Part shown: piece by piece, positions 19,704-28,185 of the stretch
Numbering within the stretch: position 1 is the stretch's first letter
How the letters are laid out: each line of letters opens with the position of its first letter
From: Candidatus Hodarchaeota archaeon
GTDB taxonomy: Archaea; Asgardarchaeota; Heimdallarchaeia; Hodarchaeales; YT1-039
Length of the DNA: 64,000 nt
Assembly: GCA_016840025.1 (NCBI GenBank)
Contig: JAEOTF010000479.1
Location: 19,586-83,585, forward strand
Reading direction: 5' to 3'
Translations under genes and position numbers: made by a program
Notes under the pieces: generated by a model
What the model saw: the letters and a program-made list of their open reading frames with translations, nothing else
The model's database searches: none
What the model was told of the DNA's origin: nothing

Positions 19704-19999
19704 TCATGAAGCGAGTTTATTTTCTATAAAGCTTTTTTCCAATGCGTCATGTAGTTCTTTTTCCGCTTCTTCAGTAGATTCGGGGCCACCATGGCGTAGT
19801 AAACGTCTTTTTCGGAATTCTTTAAGAAATTCATCAATTTTTAAATTTGATAGTGAAGCAGCCTTAGATAGGGTGATTTTTCCAGCTGGTATAGTTCAAA
19901 AATTAGTAATAATTGATTTTGTATCTCTAATTCATTTTTAGTAAGTCCTAATAATTCTGCTAGCTCCTGTGGAACACGAAGCTGTATATCGTCACTCAT
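19704..19999 (-). pseudogene. Frameshifted UPF0175 antitoxin gene
   Basis: Reading the minus strand from an ATG at 19999 gives MSDDIQLRVPQELAELLGL and onward, nearly identical to the intact gene at 35351-35626. A one-base deletion near 19885 (CAGCTGG against CAGTTAGG) breaks the frame. In the shifted frame the match resumes through FLKEFRKRRLLRHGGPES to DALE, then diverges to a TGA at 19704-19706. The upstream GAAGTG-CTTT leader is shared too. No DUF3368 PIN toxin follows, so the module has lost its toxin. It lies between stubs B and C. Confidence 0.85.
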
Positions 20000-20148
20000 A
20001 AAGACACTTCTTAGTAAGATCGCTATTATGGTGAAAAGAATCTTTCATTTAATAGATTTATTTAATGAGTAATTTCTTCATCTTCTTGACTTCCACAAAT
20101 GAAGAAAATCCTACTTTTCCCATCCTACTTTGTGTGTGATGAATTCTC

Positions 20149-20175
20149 TTACTTTTTGTACCGTGTAAGGATTTC
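20149..20175 (-). pseudogene. Minimal 3'-end stub of the giant family (stub C)
   Basis: TTACTTTTTGTACCG followed by TGTAAGGAT matches the last eight or nine codons and the stop of the giant family, including CTC just beyond the stop as at 3369 and 21301. Only about 27 bp remain. The 15-base exact core, its position and its orientation make chance unlikely. It separates the broken UPF0175 gene from the winged-helix/HExxH pair. Confidence 0.6.
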
Positions 20176-20255
20176 GTATTAAAAGAGAGAAAAGACTGTT
20201 ACTTGTGACAAATATTTTCTCATAAAATGGAAGAAAATCCTATGAAATACGATAG

Positions 20256-20265
20256 TTTATAAAAG
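20256..20265 (+). promoter_or_regulatory. Archaeal TATA box for the winged-helix/HExxH operon
   Basis: TTTATAAAAG lies 31-40 bases before the ATG at 20296. This places transcription start about ten bases before the coding region and fits a short-leader archaeal promoter. Confidence 0.5.
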
Positions 20266-20295
20266 TAGAAATCATTCGTAAAAATAGGAATATCA

Positions 20296-20793
20296 ATGTT
20301 AACTATCGACGAATCATTTAAACAAATAGATAAAAGTCTAGGCTCACCAAATGTCCAAACTATTCTACGAATATTGATTTGCTGGAAAACTTTGAATATT
20401 TCTGACTTAATTGAAAAGACAGGATACAGTGAAAATCAAATCTATAGAGGTTTAAAACAATTAGAAGGAATTGGGGTAATCCGGCGTGTAAAACGAGGAG
20501 TTTATTCATTAGTTCCAAATCCATTTACCCAAAGCCTTAGTGACGCTTATGAACAACTTCTTGTTCAAATAATTGGTCAAGAGCTTCATCGAATCACGAA
20601 CAGTCTGGAAAGAGACTCTCCCACTGAAGTTACCAAACAAATTTATCTTCTAACTACTAAATGGGGGCCTATTTTAGAACGTCATTTTAGTACTAAACTT
20701 TCCTCATTAATTTCACATTCAATAGATCGCTATGAGGAGGAAGACACAAATAATGCCGTGGACCAGTCACAAAATCGATCAAATAGCACGTAA
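20296..20793 (+). CDS. Winged-helix transcriptional regulator
   Basis: In this 165-aa protein, residues about 15-75 form a winged helix: helices around TILRILICWKTLN and DLIEKTGYSENQIYRGLKQLEGIG, then a wing RRVKRGVYSL. The rest is helical and lacks a recognisable ligand domain. The 3' end overlaps the HExxH gene by about 41 bases. A DNA-binding protein coupled to a small HExxH protein recalls ImmR/ImmA-like or HigA-like pairs, in which the peptidase or toxin partner acts on the regulator or on the cell. That parallel is organisational only. The pair is bracketed by stubs C and D. Confidence 0.72.
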   Translation: MLTIDESFKQIDKSLGSPNVQTILRILICWKTLNISDLIEKTGYSENQIYRGLKQLEGIGVIRRVKRGVYSLVPNPFTQSLSDAYEQLLVQIIGQELHRITNSLERDSPTEVTKQIYLLTTKWGPILERHFSTKLSSLISHSIDRYEEEDTNNAVDQSQNRSNST

Positions 20794-21226
20794 ACTTGCC
20801 ACCCTCATATATCAAGAATTTAAGATCACCCCTTCCTGTCCCGCCTTTCTCTGCACTAGGAAAGAACTACAACAACGGATACATCAACATGAATACTACC
20901 AGCGATTACAAGAACAAGAAAGGAAATATTTTGATTATACCTTACTGTATATCTGTGGAAAATATTTTTCCTCGACACAGGAAATTTGGATTGTAGATGA
21001 ATGTTCTAATAAGCAGGAAATTCTTTTCCATGAATTGCTTCATTCAATCCAAAAATGTTCACCGAATCGTGAAAAAATTGTTTCCTATCTATCTTGGAAG
21101 ATTTTACAAGATCCTACCGCAATTGAAGAAGAAATTCAACATGAATGGGAAGAAATTGAGCAACAATATGGACTAGCAAAAATAAAACAACGGTTAATTA
21201 CGGAAGGTGACTGTGAAGAATTTTAA
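20753..21226 (+). CDS. Small HExxH (putative zinc metallopeptidase) protein
   Basis: The start at 20753 (MPWTSHKID) is chosen over an upstream alternative at 20732 because GAGGAGGA lies a suitable distance ahead. The 157-aa product has a clear HExxH zinc motif in EILFHELLHSIQ, and a downstream Glu-rich helix (AIEEEIQHEWEEIE) may supply the third ligand. An upstream strand, EIWIVDE, resembles the edge strand before the active helix of minimal peptidases such as IrrE/ImmA or SprT-like proteins. The family could not be named. Translation is coupled to the winged-helix gene. It may be a regulator-cleaving protease or an addiction-module component. Confidence 0.65.
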   Translation: MPWTSHKIDQIARKLATLIYQEFKITPSCPAFLCTRKELQQRIHQHEYYQRLQEQERKYFDYTLLYICGKYFSSTQEIWIVDECSNKQEILFHELLHSIQKCSPNREKIVSYLSWKILQDPTAIEEEIQHEWEEIEQQYGLAKIKQRLITEGDCEEF

Positions 21227-21300
21227 AAAGATTATTAAGTTGGAAAAGGTGGGTCGGGAAGTGTAGAGCAGCAATGGTTATCTTAATTTCATTTTAACTC

Positions 21301-21406
21301 TTACTTTTTGTACCGTTTAAGAATGAGTTCCATGGTTTTCTCAGTGAACTCGACTTTCTCGTTCACAGCTTTGGTCATAAATTCGGGAAACCGGGTGTAT
21401 TTAGCA
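21301..21406 (-). pseudogene. Orphan 3'-end stub of the giant family (stub D)
   Basis: About 34 codons on the minus strand encode RFPEFMTKAVNEKVEFTEK and the LILKRYKK terminus with TAA, matching the family end and closest to the 'KAV' subtype (copies 4 and 5). Homology begins three bases past the stop (CTC) and ends near 21406. The PIN/DUF2281 module then occupies the space up to the true 3' end of 22143-27329. Confidence 0.85.
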
Positions 21407-21457
21407 TTATTTTAATTATTTATTTAGAAGCTTTAATCTTTAAAATTGAGCCAATTA

Positions 21458-21892
21458 CTAAAATTCTTTTTTAAATGGATTAATGATTTTTAATTGGTTT
21501 TCTATTATTAAATTATGCTGCATATCTTCAGAATACAAAATTTTACACTCTGACTCTAATGCTGATGCAATGATTAAACTATCCCAATAAGATAGTTTAT
21601 ATTCTCTCTTAATATGCCATGCAGATCGAATAGTATCAAGCTTGACCAAAACTACATTTACTGTGGGTAATAGTTCATTTATCTTTTCTTGAATCTCATC
21701 ATTCGAGACTTTATTTTTTAGCATTGCTGAATAAAATTCATTAATAATTTGAGTACTTATTATAATCTCATCTGAGATATTTTGAAGAAAGATAGTAATT
21801 TTATGGCGTTTTTCTCTATTGTTGGAATCTTCTAAGGTCGCATAAACAAATATATTTGTATCTATAAATAATTTATCGTTCATGCAGTTCAT
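21458..21892 (-). CDS. PIN-domain toxin (VapC family)
   Basis: This 144-aa protein has all canonical PIN positions: Asp11 in LFIDTNIFVYA, Glu in QIINEFYSAML, Asp in LSYWDSLIIASAL and the C-terminal acid in LYSEDMQ. The length fits VapC. It probably starts at 21892 or at the Met three codons on (21883). The 5' end overlaps the DUF2281 gene, giving antitoxin-toxin order. VapC proteins cleave tRNA or rRNA in a sequence-specific way; the target here is unknown. Confidence 0.88.
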   Translation of the reverse strand: MNCMNDKLFIDTNIFVYATLEDSNNREKRHKITIFLQNISDEIIISTQIINEFYSAMLKNKVSNDEIQEKINELLPTVNVVLVKLDTIRSAWHIKREYKLSYWDSLIIASALESECKILYSEDMQHNLIIENQLKIINPFKKEF

Positions 21893-22076
21893 CCCTTGAA
21901 GGAATATTAATCTTGTTTACCTTTATGGGATTAGAAAGGAACTTATCAAATCTATTAGATTTATGTTGTTTTTTGGTTCCATATTTTTGTACTAAAAATT
22001 GATAAAAGTCAACAAGTTCTTTTCTTGCTGCTTCTGGTAATATTGAGAGATCAATATCTTGTTTAGAGACATCCAT
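21873..22076 (-). CDS. DUF2281-type antitoxin
   Basis: This 67-aa protein contains LPEAARKELVDFYQFLVQKYG (about residues 13-33), the hallmark helix of DUF2281 antitoxins that often pair with PIN toxins. A basic stretch (KKQHKSNRFDKFL) and a short tail ending in RDELHER follow. It overlaps 21458-21892 by 20 bases and ends 66 bases from the stop of the beta-helix giant gene. The module is bracketed by stub D and that gene's 3' end. Confidence 0.8.
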   Translation of the reverse strand: MDVSKQDIDLSILPEAARKELVDFYQFLVQKYGTKKQHKSNRFDKFLSNPIKVNKINIPSRDELHER

Positions 22077-22142
22077 AATTTCATCCCATTTATTCTTATA
22101 TTTAATACTATCAAATCAACCAAACAATTTCAGTTCCATTGA

Positions 22143-25100
22143 TTATTTCTTATAGCGTTTCAGGATCAGTTCCGTGGTTTTCTGGGTAAACTCGACTTTT
22201 TCGCCTACAGCTTTGGTCATAAATTCGGGAAACCGGGTGAGTTTAGCGCTAATTTCACGTTTAATAGCTTCTTGTTTTGCTGGACCTATTGCTGCTTCTT
22301 GCAATTCTTCTCGCCCGAACTTTTCTTCCAGTTCCGCTGTTAGAGCGCGAGCACAGTAACGGGGGCCAAAGATTGTCTTCCGTCCTACAAGGGTTTTGAC
22401 TTTTCTATAAGACTTAGCAACCTGCCGCCGTGCTGGAGGAATCGCCCCAATGACCATGAAACAAACTATTATTACCATTAAAACGAGAAATAGAAAGGTA
22501 TTATCTTCTAAGAACTTTTCCAGCCAGTCCTTTGGTGCCTCGGAAATAAATACTTCAAAGGTGGTCAGCGTTTGCCCTTCATGTTGGGCTACTACCCGAT
22601 AAAACCCAATTGTGGCAAAGATATACTTAAAACTCGCCCGTCCATCCGCTCCAGTGATGGTACTATTTTGGTACGCATCATTGATGTACCACTCAATTTC
22701 AGCACCAATCACAGGGGTACCGTTGTTTAAGATTAAAGTTACACTCCGGCGGATAGCTGATGTGTTAGACAGGACATAAATGGTAAATTCTAGTTCTTGA
22801 CCCGCGGTACCATTCACAGTTGGTGGACCAGTCCAGCTCACAAAATATCCCGCAGTTACGGTTACCCAGATATCGCCCCAGCTTTGTTCGTTGTAATAAA
22901 ACGCTACTCGGTAGATGCCTGAATCGACAAAGGCATAATTGAAGTAGACGTACCCATTCGAGTCCGAGAATAAGGAATCGACTTGTGTTCCATTTACTAA
23001 TAACCCCATACGCACACCCGCGACTGCAATGGGAGGTGTTTCGTTAAAATAGACCCAGCCTACGAAGGAGACAGGTTGTCCTATCACTGACTCCGCAGTC
23101 CCCGTCGTAGGGCTAATGACCGACACTATCGGTGATGATGTTACCACATGCACAAATAATTTAGCTACGTTTTCTCCTGTAGATAATTCTATTCCATTTT
23201 TAAGAACAGTGACTTTATAGGTATCTACGGTCAGAAACGCTTGGGTACTATTCATCCATCCGTTGGGATCGGTCTGAAGGGAAGAAAGCGAAATATTGTT
23301 CATAATAAAGGTTAATTCCACATCAGGAATAGGATTTCCGTCTTCATCAACAAGTTGCCCACTAATAGTGTACTCATCACCTAAGGTGAGCCACACTGGC
23401 GCTGGATCAGTGGCGTTACCATTGAACCAAAACTCCAAACCTGTTGTTGGCAGATAGATGTCCGTGTATAACCGTGTAGATACTTTCACTTCGACTTGGT
23501 GGGTACCCGATGTATTAAGCTGAAGGGTCCAGCTAGAGTATCCTGTTGAATTTGTTATAGCGGATCCTAAAAGTATCCCATCCAGCCACCATTCCACTGC
23601 AACATCCTCAGCGGGGACACTGGTATTCGTTACAACTCGTGCCGTAAAATCAATGATGTCATATAACAAGGCAGGCTGACTAGGGGTTACTTCGGTAAAG
23701 ACAAGCGGAATAGGCTCAACGGTAAGAAAGACGGTATAAATATCCGACACTACATTCTCATCGGTTACATTAACTGTGAGATTCCACATACCTGCGGAAA
23801 CATACGGGGGAGTCCCAGTAACTTCTCCTGTACTGTCATTAATGGTTAACCACGCGGTGCAATTACCAGCGAGAGACCATGTAAGAGTCTGTGATAAGGG
23901 AGCTGAGGCATTAAAGTCATAGAAGAATGGACTGCCTTCTGTAGCATTTAAACTAGTCGGGAGTGTTGTAATGTCGAGAGGAATCACTTTCACCCAGATA
24001 GAACCATTGGTTGAGAGGTCTAATTGGTCATAAAGCACCAGCGTAAAATTATAGACTCCTACTTCAAATGCAGAGATATTAAAAATCAAATCACTGCCGT
24101 TCCACTCGCCCTCGAGAAAAACAGATTCATTCTCATAAAGAGAATAATTGAGGGGACTTACGTCACTACAATTCCAAATAAGGAAATTACCTGTAGTATT
24201 AGCCTTAAAGGCAAAGTCTTCAGGTGGTTCCAATTCTGGTGGAAGTGGTGCCAGCACAGTCATCCACACAGTATCACTTATCCAATTGTAATTGTTATCA
24301 TACACCACAATGGTAAAATTGTAGAAACCTATCTCATATCCATCCAAGGTGATATTGATAGCCTCGCCTGACCATGTAGTGTTATGTAGAAGAGTATCAT
24401 CAAGAATAGTGCCATTTAGGAAAAGTTTGTACCAATACGGATGAGTATCGTTGGGATACCACGTCAGATTCCATCCCGTAATCCCTAGTTCAAGAAAGAT
24501 ATCTTCGGGATGATCAATGGTTGGGGGCGTTTCATCTTTTTCCACGCGAGGATAACGGTCTTGGGCGCCCACCCCACCAGATATATTGTAGGGGATGTCG
24601 CCAATTCCATCGCCATTAAGATCCACTCCTTTATAGTCATCCCACCAATTCCCATGGGTACCATTATCCCAAAAATTAGTCCCATTCGCATCATAGGCAT
24701 TAGAAACAGCGTTATTTATGAAAGTATTATTCCATAGGAAACAATTACCTGTGGCTGTATCAATATAAATGCCATAGGTATTATTTGTAAAGGTATTGTT
24801 ATACACTGAATAGCGGTCGCTTTTTTCGAGAAACATACCATTATTAGTGCAATTAGTGATCCTATTCCCACAAAACGTGATATTTTTACTGTAGTTGTCC
24901 CAGGGAGCTGCTTGATCATATATACCATCGGTACAGTTAATGATCCTATTATTCCCTATAATAGAATCATAAATATCACATCCAATCCATACACCCTTTC
25001 CCCTATTCATGATCGAATTTCCCCAAACGGTATAATTCCTTATATAATATGGAGGGGGATTAATCATCCAGTCAGGAGCAGTAAGTGAGATACCAGGTGA

Positions 25101-27329
25101 TGTACTGTAACCATGCACTGTATCAATGAAATTATTTATAATCGTTGAGTTTTGAGAATGCCCCGAACTAGAAATCGCGTTGGAAGTAATATCGATAAGA
25201 GTATTGTTTTTTATTAGTAAATTTGCACATCCCCAATTCAATATACCCCCCTGATCACAATCTACTATAGTATTGTTCGCGATAGTAATATTACCAACTG
25301 GATTTGGATAGCGTTGCAGGTTGTATGTCAGTAAAGTTATTGCGTCCAAACGTATGCCAGAAATATAGTTATCGTTAATTATATAGCGGCCATAAATCTC
25401 CGATTGGAATAGATTATCGTATTTAATATTAATACCATTTCCCATTGCATTACTATGAGTTTGTGTACAGTTATTATGAGCAATACGACTGCTCCCAGGA
25501 CAGTTATAGGTGTAGATACTATGTCCGAACGTATTTTGGATAATATTATTCTGAATTATATTTTGTGAGGTAATATTGCTTAATAATATACCACCTGGTC
25601 TATTATCGTTTATAATATACATATTTTTGCCGTTTAACCAACAATTTTGAATGCTTACATGCACATCTATGAGGTTATGGAGCTGGATAATGCCAGTATA
25701 AATACTCACTCCAGGAAGGCTTGGTACAGCGGTTAAAGTGATATTTAAGCGTTCTATAATATACGGATTGGCAAGTGTGCCATTTCCTGCCCAACAAAAC
25801 GGATCCGACGCATTTTGAACCAGGAAATCCGCATCTCCGTCAATGAAAATAGGAGCGTGGGACACATAATATCCCAGTTTCCCTATCGGAAATCGGTCTT
25901 GTACGCCTGTCCCACCCGCAATAGTGTAGGGTGTATCGCCGATCCCATCCTCATTCCAATCTGCGCTATAATAGTCGTCCCACCAATTCCCATGGGTGCC
26001 ATTGTCCCAGAAATTTGTCTCTGCACTACTGGTATCGTACCCATGAGAAGTAGCACTATTCAAAAAATGATTAGCCCATATAGTGACGTTATCTGCATCG
26101 GTGTCGAGATATATGCCGTAGTCGTTATTGAGTAGCGTGTTATTCCAAATGGTATGATTTGAACCGCTTGTTATAAAACCAGTAGCGCAATTACTAATAA
26201 TATTATCTCTAAAGTCAAGAGCTTTCATCTGGTCTGGTCTACTTATTACTACACCTTCCTGCGCCGAATTATTGATTGTATTTTCCCATACACTGCAAAT
26301 TCCCCACATGTATTCAAAATCAATCCCCCTTGGCGTGTCTTGAATGGAATTTGCATGAATAGTTATGTTATAAGATGGACCTTCTGCCCATATTCCCTCA
26401 TATGTTTTATTCAGGTGATTTTTTTCTATTAAAGTATTATTACTATAAAAAAAGTGTATCCCGCATTCATAAAGGGCGGTCTCACTTCCTGTAATAGTAT
26501 TATTCACAATAGTGTTATTATTACAATAATATAGAGTTATCGCGTCTATAGCACTGCTAGTAGAAGCATAGAAATAATTATCATAAATCTTAATGAAAGC
26601 ACCATTGACAGTACCATTGTATATATATACCCCATCATTATTCTCATTTCCCGCTCCTAGCTTTAATAGGGAATTATTGCTAATAATGCAACCGCTAGAA
26701 TCCCACACTTCAATATAGCGGTTAGTTGCATTTTGAATGATATTATTTGTAATTATTGTCAGAGTCGCTATGTCCGTTAAATAGATAGCGTAAGTCCCCA
26801 CATGATTCCCATCAAGCCAACAATTTTTTATAGTGAAATGAATATTCTGTATATTTGTTATTGCAATACAAGCATCAGTACTACTTGAAGTAATATTCAA
26901 ATCTTCAATAATATACGGAGTTGCTAGCGTGCCGTCGCCGGTCCAGCAGAATGGATCCGACGCATTTTGAACTAAGAAATCCGCATCGCCATTGATCGAA
27001 ATGGGAGCATGACCGATATAAGACGGAGTTCGGCCATTGTTTTTAGATACTAAGTTACTTTGAGCCAAAGGACGTGTATCTTGAAAATCAATAAGTTGAA
27101 GACTATCGCTAGTTGTGATTCTTTCTGAATGTATGAGTGTTTGAGCAGCGTTATCATTGGTTCGGGCAGCAGGCTCAGGATTACCATCGGAATATGGCTC
27201 TATTAATGAAGATGATAGAAAAATATTGGATAATGATTGCGAATAAAGTGAGAAAATGATTATACTTCCTAGAAAGAGGAATTTACTTGCTCTTAAGAGT
27301 TTTCTAACTGTTATTTTTGTACTTAACAT
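22143..27329 (-). CDS. Giant beta-helix (NosD-like) surface protein with the shared stalk and tail
   Basis: This 1728-aa protein has a signal or anchor segment near residues 15-35 and two tandem modules of about 450 residues. Each opens with A-P-I-x-I-x-GDADFLVQNASDPF and closes with FWDNGTHGNWWDDY. Between these are right-handed parallel beta-helix repeats of NosD/periplasmic-copper type (I..N.I.N....I....C...I..N). Two Ig-like domains follow, then one He_PIG-like repeat. From there to the end (Ig stalk, transmembrane helix about 1613-1634, tail ending LILKRYKK) it matches the SBBP paralogs. Beta-helices usually bind polysaccharide, so this is a head swap on a shared anchor. The upstream motif of copies 1-3 is absent. 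Confidence 0.92.
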   Translation of the reverse strand: MLSTKITVRKLLRASKFLFLGSIIIFSLYSQSLSNIFLSSSLIEPYSDGNPEPAARTNDNAAQTLIHSERITTSDSLQLIDFQDTRPLAQSNLVSKNNGRTPSYIGHAPISINGDADFLVQNASDPFCWTGDGTLATPYIIEDLNITSSSTDACIAITNIQNIHFTIKNCWLDGNHVGTYAIYLTDIATLTIITNNIIQNATNRYIEVWDSSGCIISNNSLLKLGAGNENNDGVYIYNGTVNGAFIKIYDNYFYASTSSAIDAITLYYCNNNTIVNNTITGSETALYECGIHFFYSNNTLIEKNHLNKTYEGIWAEGPSYNITIHANSIQDTPRGIDFEYMWGICSVWENTINNSAQEGVVISRPDQMKALDFRDNIISNCATGFITSGSNHTIWNNTLLNNDYGIYLDTDADNVTIWANHFLNSATSHGYDTSSAETNFWDNGTHGNWWDDYYSADWNEDGIGDTPYTIAGGTGVQDRFPIGKLGYYVSHAPIFIDGDADFLVQNASDPFCWAGNGTLANPYIIERLNITLTAVPSLPGVSIYTGIIQLHNLIDVHVSIQNCWLNGKNMYIINDNRPGGILLSNITSQNIIQNNIIQNTFGHSIYTYNCPGSSRIAHNNCTQTHSNAMGNGINIKYDNLFQSEIYGRYIINDNYISGIRLDAITLLTYNLQRYPNPVGNITIANNTIVDCDQGGILNWGCANLLIKNNTLIDITSNAISSSGHSQNSTIINNFIDTVHGYSTSPGISLTAPDWMINPPPYYIRNYTVWGNSIMNRGKGVWIGCDIYDSIIGNNRIINCTDGIYDQAAPWDNYSKNITFCGNRITNCTNNGMFLEKSDRYSVYNNTFTNNTYGIYIDTATGNCFLWNNTFINNAVSNAYDANGTNFWDNGTHGNWWDDYKGVDLNGDGIGDIPYNISGGVGAQDRYPRVEKDETPPTIDHPEDIFLELGITGWNLTWYPNDTHPYWYKLFLNGTILDDTLLHNTTWSGEAINITLDGYEIGFYNFTIVVYDNNYNWISDTVWMTVLAPLPPELEPPEDFAFKANTTGNFLIWNCSDVSPLNYSLYENESVFLEGEWNGSDLIFNISAFEVGVYNFTLVLYDQLDLSTNGSIWVKVIPLDITTLPTSLNATEGSPFFYDFNASAPLSQTLTWSLAGNCTAWLTINDSTGEVTGTPPYVSAGMWNLTVNVTDENVVSDIYTVFLTVEPIPLVFTEVTPSQPALLYDIIDFTARVVTNTSVPAEDVAVEWWLDGILLGSAITNSTGYSSWTLQLNTSGTHQVEVKVSTRLYTDIYLPTTGLEFWFNGNATDPAPVWLTLGDEYTISGQLVDEDGNPIPDVELTFIMNNISLSSLQTDPNGWMNSTQAFLTVDTYKVTVLKNGIELSTGENVAKLFVHVVTSSPIVSVISPTTGTAESVIGQPVSFVGWVYFNETPPIAVAGVRMGLLVNGTQVDSLFSDSNGYVYFNYAFVDSGIYRVAFYYNEQSWGDIWVTVTAGYFVSWTGPPTVNGTAGQELEFTIYVLSNTSAIRRSVTLILNNGTPVIGAEIEWYINDAYQNSTITGADGRASFKYIFATIGFYRVVAQHEGQTLTTFEVFISEAPKDWLEKFLEDNTFLFLVLMVIIVCFMVIGAIPPARRQVAKSYRKVKTLVGRKTIFGPRYCARALTAELEEKFGREELQEAAIGPAKQEAIKREISAKLTRFPEFMTKAVGEKVEFTQKTTELILKRYKK

Positions 27330-27502
27330 TACGAAATCCCACTTTTCACTCGTGCATTACTAATTTTCTTATTTGTTATATCTCTTTAGTGCTGGATCAA
27401 ACAATATTAAATATGAATAAAAATACCGCTAAAGGATAAATAAGCTTCAATAGCCCCAAATGAATATTTTGAGAATTGGATATACTAAAACTTCGAGCAA
27501 TT

Positions 27503-27760
27503 TTATTTTCTATATACCTTTTTTCTATGATCTAGATTTGTGATGACAACAATCTCTTCTTTTGGATAAATAGTATAAAGAATTCTATAATTTCCAACAC
27601 GAATTCTGTAAGTATTATCTCTTCCTCTGATTATCTTTCGGCTTGGATGAAAAGGATTTGTTAAATCCTCAATCTTTTCTCTTATTCTAAGTTGGATGTC
27701 ATTCGGTAAAGATTCAAGTTGTTGAGAAGATTTTTGAGTGAGATAAACTCGATAGGGCAT
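27503..27760 (-). CDS. RelE/ParE-superfamily toxin
   Basis: This 85-aa protein has the RelE-like fold signature: LTQKSSQQLESLP helix, IREKIEDLTNP, then the strand pair TYRIRVGNYRILYTIYP and a C-terminal ITNLDHRKKVYRK. Arg, Tyr and His near the C-terminus match ribosome-dependent mRNA interferases. The start lies one base after the stop of the coiled-coil antitoxin gene (27762-27953), so they form one operon. Confidence 0.88.
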   Translation of the reverse strand: MPYRVYLTQKSSQQLESLPNDIQLRIREKIEDLTNPFHPSRKIIRGRDNTYRIRVGNYRILYTIYPKEEIVVITNLDHRKKVYRK

Positions 27761-27761
27761 T

Positions 27762-27953
27762 TTATTTAATCCTTACTAATTTCTCGAATTCCTTATTTTT
27801 AATAATTCGATCTACTTCTTCTAGATCTGCTAACTCTTCCTCAGTTACGATTTCATCTTCTATTAATGATTCTATAAGTCTCTCTAATCGCCTAATTCGC
27901 TCATTTAGAAGTTTAACCTCTGAAGTTAACTTTTTTATTTGTTCATCCAACAT
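27762..27953 (-). CDS. Coiled-coil antitoxin of the RelE-like toxin
   Basis: The frame is open further upstream to 28037, but the ATG at 27953 has AGAGGAG eight bases ahead and gives a clean 63-aa protein (MLDEQIKKLTSEVKLLNERI and onward). It is a heptad-rich helix followed by an acidic EDEIVTEEELADLEEVD segment, like short RelE/ParE antitoxins without an obvious DNA-binding domain. It is the first gene of a two-gene operon. Regulation may lie in the repeat-bearing region at 28098-28142. Confidence 0.75.
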   Translation of the reverse strand: MLDEQIKKLTSEVKLLNERIRRLERLIESLIEDEIVTEEELADLEEVDRIIKNKEFEKLVRIK

Positions 27954-28097
27954 TTGTCTTCTCCTCTTACTAAAAATTGTAATAAATATAGCCTTATCTG
28001 AATCGTTAAAGAGTACGGTATTCACACAATTAACCATTATCCTATGAATTAATTAATTCTCTAATTTAGATTAAGTCATCCTATCTACTTTATTTAG

Positions 28098-28142
28098 TCT
28101 ACTCAATAATCTATACAAGCAATTCTACTCAATAGTCTAGAC
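28098..28142. repeat. Imperfect 19-bp direct repeat
   Basis: TCTACTCAATAATCTATAC (28098-28116) recurs as TCTACTCAATAGTCTAGAC (28124-28142) with two mismatches and 26 bases start to start. It lies between the 3' end of the fourth SBBP gene and the RelE-type operon. It may be a regulator site, but its role is unknown. Confidence 0.55.
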
Positions 28143-28185
28143 CAACTAATTAAAAAGAGAAATTAAGACAAAATTCAGATTCTTC

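Noticed and set aside
19612..19941. Plus-strand frame of 109 codons in the stub B region
   Set aside because: It is antisense to stub B and to the broken UPF0175 gene, and both minus-strand homologies are clear.
20796..20996. A 66-codon frame overlapping the HExxH gene
   Set aside because: It is out of frame with the HExxH reading, has no ribosome site, and the HExxH frame has coherent composition.
22143..27329. Periodic repeats in the beta-helix gene as a possible CRISPR or satellite
   Set aside because: Periodicity follows the protein repeats (I..N.I.N), with variable DNA and no conserved spacer-repeat structure.
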